A DNA stretch of 34,992 nt, from the NCBI GenBank assembly GCA_023249095.1, contig JAHFDK010000033.1, positions 1 to 34,992 on the forward strand. The letters are read 5' to 3'. Source of the stretch: Candidatus Rokuibacteriota bacterium. GTDB taxonomy: Bacteria; Methylomirabilota; Methylomirabilia; Rokubacteriales; CSP1-6. This document shows, in pieces, positions 1 through 6,669 of this stretch (the first letter of the stretch is position 1; every line of letters starts with the position of its first letter). The notes under the pieces were generated by a model. The model saw nothing but the letters and a program-made list of their open reading frames with translations. It did not search any database and was not told the origin of the DNA. The position numbers and the translations under genes are program-made.

Positions 1-234
1 TCGCTCGTCCACCCGCGCGAGGTGTTCGGCCCGGCCCTTCGCGTGATGGGCGTGGCGTCGATCATCCTCGTTCACAATCACCCGTCCGGCGAGCCGACAC
101 CGAGTCGTGAGGATCTCCGTCTGACCCAGCAGCTTGTCGAGGCGGGCCAGCTGCTGGACATCACCGTCCACGATCACGTCATCGTTGGCGCAGACGGCGC
201 TTACGTGTCGTTCGCCGACCGAGGCCTGTTGTGA
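1..234 (+). CDS. radC: RadC/JAB-domain protein, C-terminal part (5' end outside window)
   Basis: Only the last 77 codons are present; the reading frame is open from base 1. The sequence contains the JAMM metal-binding signature of the RadC (MPN/JAB) family, HNHPSG followed by a downstream Asp (E-x~50-H-x-H-x7-S-x2-D pattern), then the usual tail ending DHVIVG...[10 protein letters not shown]. Family members were named as DNA-repair proteins, but the role is not proven and RadC-like JAB proteins also occur in mobile elements. The ending in 'SFADRGLL' is typical of chromosomal RadC. The next gene starts about 80 bases downstream on the same strand. Identity is secure at the family level; function is uncertain. 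Confidence 0.9.
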   Translation, partial: SLVHPREVFGPALRVMGVASIILVHNHPSGEPTPSREDLRLTQQLVEAGQLLDITVHDHVIVGADGAYVSFADRGLL

Positions 235-310
235 TGGATACCCCGATCCTGCTCGACGCGGTCCGATCGCACCCACCACCGCTCCGTGCCCCGCGCCGGA
301 TCGTTCACGC

Positions 311-1282
311 GTGGAGGAAGCATGGCACAGTGGCAGGGTGTGGAGTCCTCGGATCGCGCGGGCCATCCAGCTGACGGCCGTCGCGGCGATCGTCGCCGTC
401 GCCGTGACGCTGGTCGCGTTCTCGCTGCGCCAGCCCGAGGTGCCGACGTACGCGCCGACGCTGCCGTCGCTGCGGAACGCCGGACGCGCGCTCGTCGGCC
501 CCGTCCTCTACACTGTGGACGCGACCAACCCCGAGCAGTGGCACTACTTCTCCTTCCACGTCGGGAGCGTGATCGAGAACGCTGGTGCGAAGGACTGGGA
601 CCTCGCGTTCCGCCGCTACCAGATCATCGCCAACGGTGGCCGCGAGTTCGTGGGCGGGGCGGGGATCGTTGATCTCGGCGAGGTCGCCTTCGCGGACGTG
701 AAGACGGTGCCCGATGCGGGATACCTGGCGACCGAGGGCGGCACGGATCCACGCAACCCGGCCATCGCGAGCTGGTACAGCTACAGCTACTTCTCACACG
801 TGCTGAGCCCGAAGCCGCACGTCTGGGCCGTACGCACGGCGGACGGCCGGTACGCGAAGATCGAGCTCGTCAGCTACTACTGTCCGCGCTCGCAGCCCGG
901 GTGCCTGACGTTCCGGTACGTCTACCAGGGCGACGGCTCGCGCGTCGTCGGAACTAGCTCGACTGCTTCGCCTGGCGCTGCTCCACCGGATAGCCCGCGT
1001 TGCTCTGGGAAGCCGCGCACGCACGCATCGCCGCGACGAGAGAGGCGTATCGCGCAGCCGGCCGGCTTCGGGGTCGACGAGTTATCGTTGAAAGTTGTGG
1101 ATGAGAGAGAAAGGCGACGTACCCTTCTGGGGAAGGTAAGCAGTCAACCCCCAAGACAGGGGGGCTTTCTCGGGATTCCTGCTCTGCTGACCGTGCATCG
1201 CGAAATCATTTGTCCGCCAGAATCAGCGCGTGGTGCAGCGTCATCTCGTCCAGATAGCACTCGACCGCTCGCGGGTTCGTGA
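311..1282 (+). CDS. HmuY-family protein with N-terminal membrane anchor; both ends look frame-disturbed
   Basis: The core (about 490-950) reads as a HmuY-family domain: WHYFSFHVGSV, DWDLAFRRYQI, NGG, SYSYFSHVLSPK, VWAVRTADGRYAK and CLTFRYVYQGDG are the blocks of this beta-rich family, founded by the Porphyromonas haemophore HmuY. One hydrophobic helix (about 362-421, IQLTAVAAIVAVAVTLVAFS) precedes it, so it is probably anchored in the membrane facing outward. The best start by ribosome site is ATG 322 (GGAGGAA upstream), but that ATG is in the next frame and gives MAQWQG before a needed shift near 345; in the HmuY frame the first starts are GTG 311 and GTG 338. After about 955 the protein becomes an Arg/Pro-rich tail of some 110 residues that looks non-coding, and a stop at 955-957 in another frame suggests the true end is there. 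Haem binding itself is not shown. Confidence 0.6.
   Translation: MEEAWHSGRVWSPRIARAIQLTAVAAIVAVAVTLVAFSLRQPEVPTYAPTLPSLRNAGRALVGPVLYTVDATNPEQWHYFSFHVGSVIENAGAKDWDLAFRRYQIIANGGREFVGGAGIVDLGEVAFADVKTVPDAGYLATEGGTDPRNPAIASWYSYSYFSHVLSPKPHVWAVRTADGRYAKIELVSYYCPRSQPGCLTFRYVYQGDGSRVVGTSSTASPGAAPPDSPRCSGKPRTHASPRRERRIAQPAGFGVDELSLKVVDERERRRTLLGKVSSQPPRQGGFLGIPALLTVHREIICPPESARGAASSRPDSTRPLAGS
1148..1170 (+). terminator. Possible terminator hairpin
   Basis: Five C (1148-1152), a six-base loop and six G (1159-1164) followed by CTTTCT. It lies between the converging HmuY-like gene and the small minus-strand gene at 1206-1376. The stem is short and the T-tract weak, so this is only a suggestion. Confidence 0.3.
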
Positions 1283-1376
1283 GGCTATGCGTGCTCGGGC
1301 GATCGACTAGCGTCATCGGTTGCTGCACGTGGACCTTCTTCAGAAGCACGACGCGAGTTTTCTTCTTCTTCGGCAT
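1206..1376 (-). CDS. Small lysine-rich protein of 56 residues, unknown function
   Basis: A 56-codon frame reads MPKKKKTRVVLLKKV... then ...SLTNPRAVECYLDEMTLHHALILADK and stops at TGA (1206-1208). Support for coding: an AGGA motif a few bases before the ATG, a basic start followed by a regular helix-like C-terminal half, and a position directly downstream of the ATP-grasp gene on the same strand (75 bases between). The phrase NPRAVECYLDEMTLHHALIL looks like a helical protein segment, not random GC-rich translation. I do not recognise a family. It might be a small partner of the ATP-grasp enzyme or an unrelated nucleic-acid-binding peptide. Confidence 0.45.
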   Translation of the reverse strand: MPKKKKTRVVLLKKVHVQQPMTLVDRPSTHSLTNPRAVECYLDEMTLHHALILADK

Positions 1377-1451
1377 TTTCCTGGCCTTAACCTTTTACCG
1401 GGATTTCTGATATGGAGCCATGATGTGGTCGGCACCCATGGAGATCTCTTT

Positions 1452-2738
1452 TCATTGGATTCGCGAGCGGCGGCACCGTGATTCGACGGCCTCACTGGGT
1501 TTTCGCGGCGCCATGACGACGAACTCGAGGCGGCGATGGGCCTCGCGGAGCGCCGCCTCGACACGCTTTGGCGACTCGGCGCGGGCGAAGATGAACCCGG
1601 GGTAGCTCGCGCCCTCCGGAAGCGGAACGAGGTCCTGCCCCGGATGGGCAGTGATGGTAACCTCGTCGATGCCCGGGACGGCCCGGGCCTCCGTCTGGCC
1701 GCGGACCTCCTTCAGCACCCCAGCGCGCGGGATCGGGATCATCATCACCCCGACGGCACGGCACTCGCGCTCGAGCGAGGGGATCTCCATGCCGAGCGCC
1801 TGACGAAGGATCAGCTCCTCTAGCGACAGGCCGGTGCCGAAGCGGAGCGTGCGAGAGCACAGCCCGCCGATAGACCGCGCGGCTATCTCGATCACCGAGG
1901 GCCCGTGGCGATTGACCCTCAGCTCGGCGTGCACAGGCCCATCCCGGAGACCCAGCGCCTGGGCTGCCCGTGCGGTGCAGGAGGCAATCTCGGCCTGGAC
2001 GGTGGACGGAAGGCGCGACGGCGTGACGTAGATGGTCTCCTCGAAGAACGGACCATCCAGAGGATCCGGCTTGTCGAAGAGGGCGAGCACGTGGAGGTCG
2101 CCCTTCACCAGCAGGCCCTCCAGGGCTACTTCCCGCCCAGGGATGAAGCCCTCGACGAGAACCTGCCGGGCGGCCTCGCCGTCAGCGGCGGCCTCCGGCG
2201 TCCGGAGGATTCTCTCGAGCCGGCGGACCGCGCCGACGAATTGGGCTTCGTCATTCGCACGGATAACCCCACGGCTGGCCGAGAGCATGAGGGGTTTGAC
2301 CACGCACGGGAACGCCGTCCGCCGCGCCTCAACCACCGGGTCGTCGTCGAAGGAGCGAAGGGCGTACGGCGGTACGGGAACGCCGTCTTCGCGGAGCAGC
2401 GTTCGCATCCGGTACTTGTCGCGCGCGGCCGCGGTCGACCTCACGGCGTTATGCGGGAGGCCCAGCGCGTTCGACAGAACCGCCGCCAGCACTGTCGTCG
2501 CGTCGTCCACGCCCACGACGGCATCGATCGGGCGCGTCGCCATGAACTCGACGACCTGGCGCGCCGCCTGGTCGGGATAAAGGAAGTCGAGCGACAGGAA
2601 ACGGCCTGGCTGCGCCTGCTGGAAGACGTGGGCCCGCTCTGAGGCCACGACGACCTCCACACCGAGCTTCCGGGCCGCGCCGAGGAAGGCCGCCGTGCGG
2701 TACGTCATGGTCGGCAGGAGCAGGAGAAGCCGCGGCAT
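1452..2738 (-). CDS. ATP-grasp domain protein (carboxylate-amine ligase type)
   Basis: This 428-residue protein has the ATP-grasp layout: an N-terminal pre-ATP-grasp Rossmann-like part (MPRLLLLLPTMTYR...AARKLGVEVVVAS), a central ATP-grasp fold with FPCVVKPLMLSASRGVIRA (phosphate-binding loop and Lys), VLVEGFIPGREVALEGLL (nucleotide-binding strand) and a metal-binding end, HAELRVNRHGPSVIEIAARSIGG. The E-I-A-A-R form of the last block is that of ATP-grasp enzymes related to BL00235/CarB-like or D-Ala-D-Ala-type ligases that join a carboxylate to an amine or thiol. The substrate cannot be read from sequence. Its ATG lies one base after the stop of the NifU-like gene, so the two are probably translated together. 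The last ~15 residues (SEAVESRCRRSRIQ) look weak and the true end may be slightly earlier. Confidence 0.85.
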   Translation of the reverse strand: MPRLLLLLPTMTYRTAAFLGAARKLGVEVVVASERAHVFQQAQPGRFLSLDFLYPDQAARQVVEFMATRPIDAVVGVDDATTVLAAVLSNALGLPHNAVRSTAAARDKYRMRTLLREDGVPVPPYALRSFDDDPVVEARRTAFPCVVKPLMLSASRGVIRANDEAQFVGAVRRLERILRTPEAAADGEAARQVLVEGFIPGREVALEGLLVKGDLHVLALFDKPDPLDGPFFEETIYVTPSRLPSTVQAEIASCTARAAQALGLRDGPVHAELRVNRHGPSVIEIAARSIGGLCSRTLRFGTGLSLEELILRQALGMEIPSLERECRAVGVMMIPIPRAGVLKEVRGQTEARAVPGIDEVTITAHPGQDLVPLPEGASYPGFIFARAESPKRVEAALREAHRRLEFVVMAPRKPSEAVESRCRRSRIQ

Positions 2739-2739
2739 G

Positions 2740-3147
2740 CTACTTCTTCGAAGCTGCGGAGTACGGGTTCTGCCCGGCGGCGTGGTCGGTCACGTCGAGG
2801 ATCTCGACGACCTCGGGAAGCTCCTCCCGGATCATCGTCTCGATGCCCTGCTTCAGCGTGACGTCGGCCATGCCGCACCCCTGACAGCCACCGCCCATTT
2901 GGAGGTAGACCATCTTGTCCTTGACGTCGACGAGCGACACCACCCCGCCGTGGCCGGCGACGGCGGGGTTGATCGCCGTGTCGAGCAGGTCTTGGATCTT
3001 CGCTCTGAGTCGGGAGTCCTCTCCCTGCTCCCCGTCACTCCGCACGCTCTCATCGGACACGGCAAGCGTTTCCGGTGGCGCCGGACTCGCCACCGCTTCA
3101 CCTGACCTCTGCTCAGTTCCCCCGAACCACCGCCTGAAGAGACCCAT
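2740..3147 (-). CDS. NifU-like (Nfu) Fe-S scaffold/carrier protein
   Basis: The protein has 135 residues. Residues 46-125 are a NifU C-terminal (Nfu) domain: RLRAKIQDLLDTAINPAVAGHGGVVSLVDV, then the cluster-binding CxxC in GGGCQGCGMA (Cys88, Cys91), then TLKQGIETMIREELPEV. Nfu proteins bind a [4Fe-4S] cluster at the interface of a dimer and pass it to apo-enzymes in the cytoplasm. The first 45 residues are low-complexity and charged, without a second known domain. It is the first gene of a two-gene unit with the ATP-grasp protein (one base between). The Fe-S partner is not evident from the neighbourhood. Confidence 0.9.
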   Translation of the reverse strand: MGLFRRWFGGTEQRSGEAVASPAPPETLAVSDESVRSDGEQGEDSRLRAKIQDLLDTAINPAVAGHGGVVSLVDVKDKMVYLQMGGGCQGCGMADVTLKQGIETMIREELPEVVEILDVTDHAAGQNPYSAASKK

Positions 3148-3235
3148 CGTCGCTCCTCCGCTCCCTGCGTTTTGGTCGAACTACACGCCCGCTCTCTCCT
3201 CCTGCAAGGGCCGAACTGGCCCTCGGTGGGCCCGC

Positions 3236-3581
3236 TCAGCAGAACCACGGCTCGGTGAGCCTGGGCGGCCGGCGCCGGCCGCCCCGCGGTGCTGGCCTGT
3301 GGCTTTCACGGCGCGCCAGGCCCACTATGGGCTCGGCCAGCTTGCGGACCCGGACGAACGTGACCGCTGGATCCTCCTCCGCCCGCGTCGCCTCCTCGAC
3401 CATCGGGCAGACGGACTCGTAGAGGCGATGCATACGGGGATGACGCGCTGCTTCCCACCTCGATCTCGACGTCGGCGCCTGTGACCCGCACCGAGTACTT
3501 CCTGACCTCTCGTCCCGCTGGAGGCCCCCCCCTTGTCACTGGGGCTCGACGCACGCCGCCTGCGTCAACCCTGGAGGCCAC
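3236..3581 (-). pseudogene. Frameshifted short protein, unknown family
   Basis: Two minus-strand frames together make one sensible protein. One frame (around 3506-3460) gives VRKYSVRVTGADVEIEV; the next frame continues WEAARHPRMHRLYESVC PMVEEATRAEEDPAVTFVRVRKLAEPIVGLARRES down to 3236. Switching between them needs a single-base change near 3460. The joined product would be about 85 residues, mostly beta then alpha. I do not recognise it. It could be a decayed gene or intact with a sequencing indel; a run of eight G/C bases lies just upstream (about 3529-3536), and the whole neighbourhood shows such breaks. Confidence 0.4.
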
Positions 3582-3721
3582 AGTGGCCAGCGGGGGCAGC
3601 GTAGCACGATCGGCTGCTCACACTGGGTCGCGGATCGATGGACACGATAGCTGAGCCGAAGGCGAGAATCTCCCCAAATGTCCGGTCGCACCCACCGATC
3701 CTGCTGCCGAGTCGTGACGGA

Positions 3722-4065
3722 GAAAATCTCGGCGCGACAACTGGGGAGACGCTACGCCTCACCCGCGCGTTCGTATTGAGCGCGCAGCCGCTCGAGCTCC
3801 TCGGGATCGTGGGGCATGCCGAGCGAGAGGCCCATCGCCCCGAGCATCGTCTTGATCTCGTTGAGCGACTTCTTGCCGAAATTCTTCGCCTTGAGCAGCT
3901 CGGCCTCGGTCTTCGGCACGAGGTCGGCGATGGTCCGGATGTTCGCGGCCTTGAAGCAGTTGGACGCGCGGACGGAGAGCTCGAGCTCCTCGACGTTCCG
4001 GAAGAGGTTCTCGTTCTGCTCGGTCCGCGGCCGCGTCTCGGTGCGCTCGACCGCCGCCTCCTCCG
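3722..4065 (-). pseudogene. Duplicated 3' fragment of rpoA (alpha CTD only)
   Basis: Read on the minus strand this gives the alpha C-terminal domain: [57 protein letters not shown] and a stop at 3752-3754. It aligns without a gap to 7896-8239, the 3' end of the first complete rpoA, including about 30 bases beyond the stop codon (the AAATCTCGG and GCGACAACTGGGG stretches). By eye about 5% of bases differ. Identity ends abruptly at 4065 inside the linker; upstream there is no start codon in frame before a TGA at about 4148. It therefore encodes no N-terminal dimerisation domain and cannot make an ordinary alpha subunit. It is most likely a segmental duplication remnant. Confidence 0.85.
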
Positions 4066-4129
4066 TCAGGAGAGTGCGCAGTCGGCCCTCCTTGACCGGG
4101 TGCTTCGGCCTTGCTGCCCGCGATCTCGC

Positions 4130-4184
4130 TTGACTTACTTGAAATCACGATATATTTTATATATTAAATAAAGAATATATAAAT
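4130..4184 (+). promoter_or_regulatory. AT-only hairpin with promoter-like sequence
   Basis: A 45-base stretch with almost no G or C sits in otherwise GC-rich DNA. It holds a perfect 10-bp inverted repeat, TTTATATATT (4156-4165) and AATATATAAA (4174-4183), with an eight-base loop. A TTGACT box (4130-4135) lies 17 bases before TATTTT (4153-4158) and 15 before TATATT, so a plus-strand promoter is possible. It stands exactly between the rpoA fragment and the broken plus-strand genes. Promoter, operator and rearrangement junction are all possible readings. Confidence 0.4.
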
Positions 4185-4245
4185 ACTAGTGGCTAGCGCG
4201 GGCGCCGGTCAGGAGTCAGCTGGGCCGGCAAGAGATGGCGTGTTC

Positions 4246-4405
4246 ATGAATAAGACGAAAGTCCTCCTCTGGCTCACGCAGGACGTCCTGGACCGGCTCG
4301 GGTCTTGGCGGGGAAGGCGACGGCCGCGCTCAAGCTCCCGGTGAGCCTCCAGATTGTCCTCCGGGCCCTCATCGAGGTGGGGCTGAAGCAGGAGGATCGA
4401 GGTGC
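4246..4405 (+). pseudogene. Frameshifted small protein, possible ribbon-helix-helix type
   Basis: ATG 4246 opens MNKTKVLLWLTQDVLDRLG; from about 4303 a different frame continues LAGKATAALKLPVSLQIVL RALIEVGLKQEDR. Joined, this is a compact ~55-residue protein with a beta strand, a helix and a longer helix, the order found in ribbon-helix-helix (CopG/MetJ-like) DNA-binding proteins. The family call is a guess from shape only. It precedes the solute-binding protein remnant and overlaps its leader. A one-base change near 4300 would restore it. Confidence 0.35.
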
Positions 4406-4407
4406 CC

Positions 4408-5326
4408 ATGCCGCTGATCGGACTCGCGGTCATGTACCGGATCGGTTACCTTTTTGATGGGCTGCCTGACCAGGCCTCATCCCTGGGGGGCTTTCGAGGA
4501 GAGTCTCCGCGAGCTGGGCTACGTGGAGGCGAGGAATCTCGTGGTCGAGCGCCGCTACGCCGCGTTCAAGTATGACAGGCTGCCCGATCTCGCTGCCGAG
4601 CTGGTGCGGCTCAAGCCGGACGTAATCGTGACGGGGGGCAACCCGAGCATCGCGGCTCTGAAGCAGGCCACCACGACCGTACCCATTGTCATGGCGTGGG
4701 CCATCGACCCGGTCGGTACGGGGCTCGTCACCAGCCTCACGCGGCCGGGCGGGAACATCACGGGCTCGACCCTGAGTACGGGCCCGGAGTTCATCGCCAC
4801 GCAGCTGGAGATCCTGAACGAGATCGTGCCCAAGCTCTCCCGAGTGGCCATCCTCCGGCAGACCGGCGGCTCCGGCGCCGAGACCGCCGCGCTCGAGTCT
4901 GCGGCGCGGAAGCTCGGCCTGACGATCCTATTCGCGGATGTCCGCACCCCCAACGACATCGAGGGCGCCTTCGCCACGATGACCCGAAGCCGAGCGGGCG
5001 CGTTCCTGATTCTCGGGGGTAGCATGACCTATGTGAGCCGCCAGCAGATCGCCGACCTGGCGGTGCAGCATCGGCTTCCCGGCATCCACCTTCTCCGGGA
5101 GTATGCCGAGGCCGGACTGCTCCTGACGTACGGGCCCAACGCGGTGGCTCAGTACCGCCGTACCGCCAGCTACGTGGACAAGATCCTCAAGGGCGCGAAA
5201 CCAGCCGATCTCCTCGTCCAGCTACCCACCAAGTTTGACCTGGTGATCAACCTCAAGACCGCCAAGGCGCTGGGGCTGGCGATTCCGCCGTTACTGCTGG
5301 GGCGGGCGGATCAGTTGATTGAGTAG
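4408..5326 (+). pseudogene. ABC transporter solute-binding protein (TrpX/PF04392 type), truncated and frameshifted
   Basis: The long frame ending at 5326 is a clear ABC_sub_bind (PF04392) periplasmic protein: ESLRELGYVEARNLVVERRYA, YDRLPDLAAELVRLKPDVIV, DPVGTGLVTSLTRPGGNITG, EILNEIVPKLSRVAIL and the family tail PTKFDLVINLKTAKALGLAIP. Its first strand, YRIGYLFDGLPDQASSL, lies in the previous frame, starting from ATG 4408. The switch occurs at a run of six G near 4483-4488; with five G the protein would read SSLGAFEESL without interruption. The usual 25-30 residue signal peptide is absent upstream of YRIGYL, so the product could not be exported even if the frame were repaired. No permease or ATPase gene is nearby. 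Likely a decayed orphan solute-binding gene; ligand unknown. Confidence 0.75.
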
Positions 5327-5397
5327 CGCGTGTTCGTGCGGTGTGCCCTCCGACCGTGACTGAGCGCCTCGGACGTGATTCAACTGAAGCGTGCGGC

Positions 5398-5481
5398 TCA
5401 GTCCAAATATGCGGGCCAAAGGAACACCACCCACGCGATCAGCAGCGCCATGATGAGTACGATCCCGCCGATCCCGGCCAT
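5398..5481 (-). CDS. Tiny single-helix membrane peptide, 27 residues
   Basis: ATG 5481 opens MAGIGGIVLIMALLIAWVVFLWPAYLD and stops at TGA (5398-5400). Almost all of it is one hydrophobic helix. The frame can be extended to GTG 5514, adding LRRLISARGR, a basic segment typical of a cytoplasmic flank; that GTG overlaps the end of the queC remnant. There is no strong ribosome site. It could be a real membrane microprotein or the last helix of a lost larger protein. Confidence 0.3.
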   Translation of the reverse strand: MAGIGGIVLIMALLIAWVVFLWPAYLD

Positions 5482-5498
5482 CCGCCCGCGCGCCGAGA

Positions 5499-5600
5499 TC
5501 AGGCGGCGTAGCACAGCGGGTTGGTGAGGCCCGCTTCCGCGAACCCCTTCTTCCGCAGGGTGCAGCTATCGCAGAGCCCGCAGGGCATCGCCGCCCCTCT
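5499..5600 (-). pseudogene. queC 3' remnant (7-cyano-7-deazaguanine synthase tail)
   Basis: The final ~28 residues before the stop at 5499 read PCGLCDSCTLRKKGFAEAG LTNPLCYAA. This is the zinc-binding end of QueC, where CGxCxxCxLRxxGF supplies three of the four Cys ligands of the structural zinc. QueC makes preQ0 for queuosine synthesis and is normally about 220-240 residues; the ATPase part is missing. Upstream (to 5810) the same frame is open but does not resemble QueC. No other que genes are seen here. Confidence 0.6.
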
Positions 5601-6079
5601 GTCCATTTCCACCCCCCGTCCTCGACATCCCGCACCCATCCTCTCCCGAGTCACCCTTGGACCTGTGCAAAGTCCGATCAGCCGATTCTCAAGGGCCAAC
5701 TCTTCACGACAACTATTGTCCCGGGGCGGTCGCCCAACCCAGGCGTCGTCTCGGGAAAGGTCCTGGTTCACAAGAACGAGGAGGATTGCAAGAAGCGCTA
5801 GACGGTTCAATGCGGAGGACGCGGTGGAGCTGGACGGTGACCACGCCTTCGGCGACTGCGGCTCCCGACGGCCCTAACGGGCAGCGCCAAAGAACCCTTG
5901 CCACATGCGAGGCAACCCGTCTACCGAAGCGGGCCGGGGTACCGCCGGCTGCTACGTGGAGCGTCCAGCCCGAGCGGATTCTACATCTCTTGCCGAGGCT
6001 CCTGCCAGTCGGCTTGTGTGGTTGAGGAGGTCTGCCGGAGACGTCCACGGGACCGACCTCCCCAGGCGCTGGGGCCGCA
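5601..6079. other. About 480 bases with no recognisable gene
   Basis: Both strands contain open frames here, but they are Arg/Pro/Gly-rich and show no conserved motif. One minus-strand frame from TTG 5810 begins with a short hydrophobic stretch (NRLALLAILLVLV) that could be a decayed signal peptide. I see no RNA gene or clear repeat. Given the broken genes on both sides, it is best read as degenerate sequence. Confidence 0.5.
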
Positions 6080-6466
6080 TCACCGGACCACATGGCCGCT
6101 GAGCACGATCACCCAGGCCGGAAGGAAGGCGAGCACGCCCAGCCGCCACAGCCGCGTGGCGTGGTGAGCCTCGGCAAAGTCGCCTGTCTCGCGAACACGT
6201 GCCTCCGTCGCGATCGCGCCGATGAGCCCGGCCGCTGCCGATAGCAGCCAGGCCGCACCGGGCACGAGCTGAGGTCGCACACCAGGTGTGGTGCCGAGGA
6301 GGCCGACAAAGGCCACGAGCCAGGCTGGGAGCAGCGTGACCAGCCCAAGGGCCCAGTAGGCGTGCGGGTCGTGTGAAGCGCCGTCGGCAGTCAGGCGCGT
6401 CAGGCCGATCCGGCTCGCGACGACCCCGATGAGACCGAGGATTACCGAGGACGCGATGATCCACAT
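6080..6466 (-). CDS. Four-helix membrane protein, unknown function
   Basis: ATG 6466 lies two bases after the likely TAG stop of the preceding small gene (6468-6470). The 128-residue product has four hydrophobic segments: WIIASSVILGLIGVVAS, ALGLVTLLPAWLVAFVGLL, AAWLLSAAAGLIGAIA and LWRLGVLAFLPAWVIVLSG. Helices 2 and 4 share an L-x-FLPAW or LLPAW pattern preceded by a charged loop, suggesting an internal two-helix repeat (each half: helix, soluble loop with His/Arg, helix with PAW). It is the last gene of a minus-strand run with cytochrome c and the PCYCGC protein, so a role in membrane redox or metal handling is conceivable. No family recognised. Confidence 0.55.
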   Translation of the reverse strand: MWIIASSVILGLIGVVASRIGLTRLTADGASHDPHAYWALGLVTLLPAWLVAFVGLLGTTPGVRPQLVPGAAWLLSAAAGLIGAIATEARVRETGDFAEAHHATRLWRLGVLAFLPAWVIVLSGHVVR

Positions 6467-6467
6467 G

Positions 6468-6669
6468 CTAGAGGCGATAGAGGGCCGGCAGGCCGAGGTC
6501 TGGCGCCTCGCGCTCTCCTTCGGTCCGCCGAGCAGAAGGATGCCCACGAGGAGAACGACGACACTGAGACGGCGGCGATCGCCGTCAGCGCAAGCCTGTC
6601 CCGATGTTCCCTGGCCGCGCGCAGGGCATCTGCCGCCGTGCCCTCGGGCGTTATCGCACCCTTCGTCAT
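6468..6669 (-). pseudogene. Small single-helix membrane protein, frame-disturbed
   Basis: The ATG (6667-6669) overlaps the TGA of the PCYCGC gene as ATGA. It opens MTKGAITPEGTAADALRAAR EHRDRLALTAIAAV; the transmembrane part VVVLLVGILLLGG continues in a second frame, and EREAPDLGLPALYRL plus a TAG (6468-6470) in a third. Two single-base changes within about 60 bases would join all three into a protein of about 66 residues: a charged cytoplasmic helix, one membrane helix and a short tail. Because all pieces keep sensible protein sequence and only frame is lost, sequencing indels or very recent decay are more likely than old decay. Confidence 0.45.

Noticed and set aside
4408..4573. Programmed frameshift in the solute-binding protein at the six-G run
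   Set aside because: The signal peptide is also missing and neighbouring genes have similar breaks, so decay or sequencing error is simpler.
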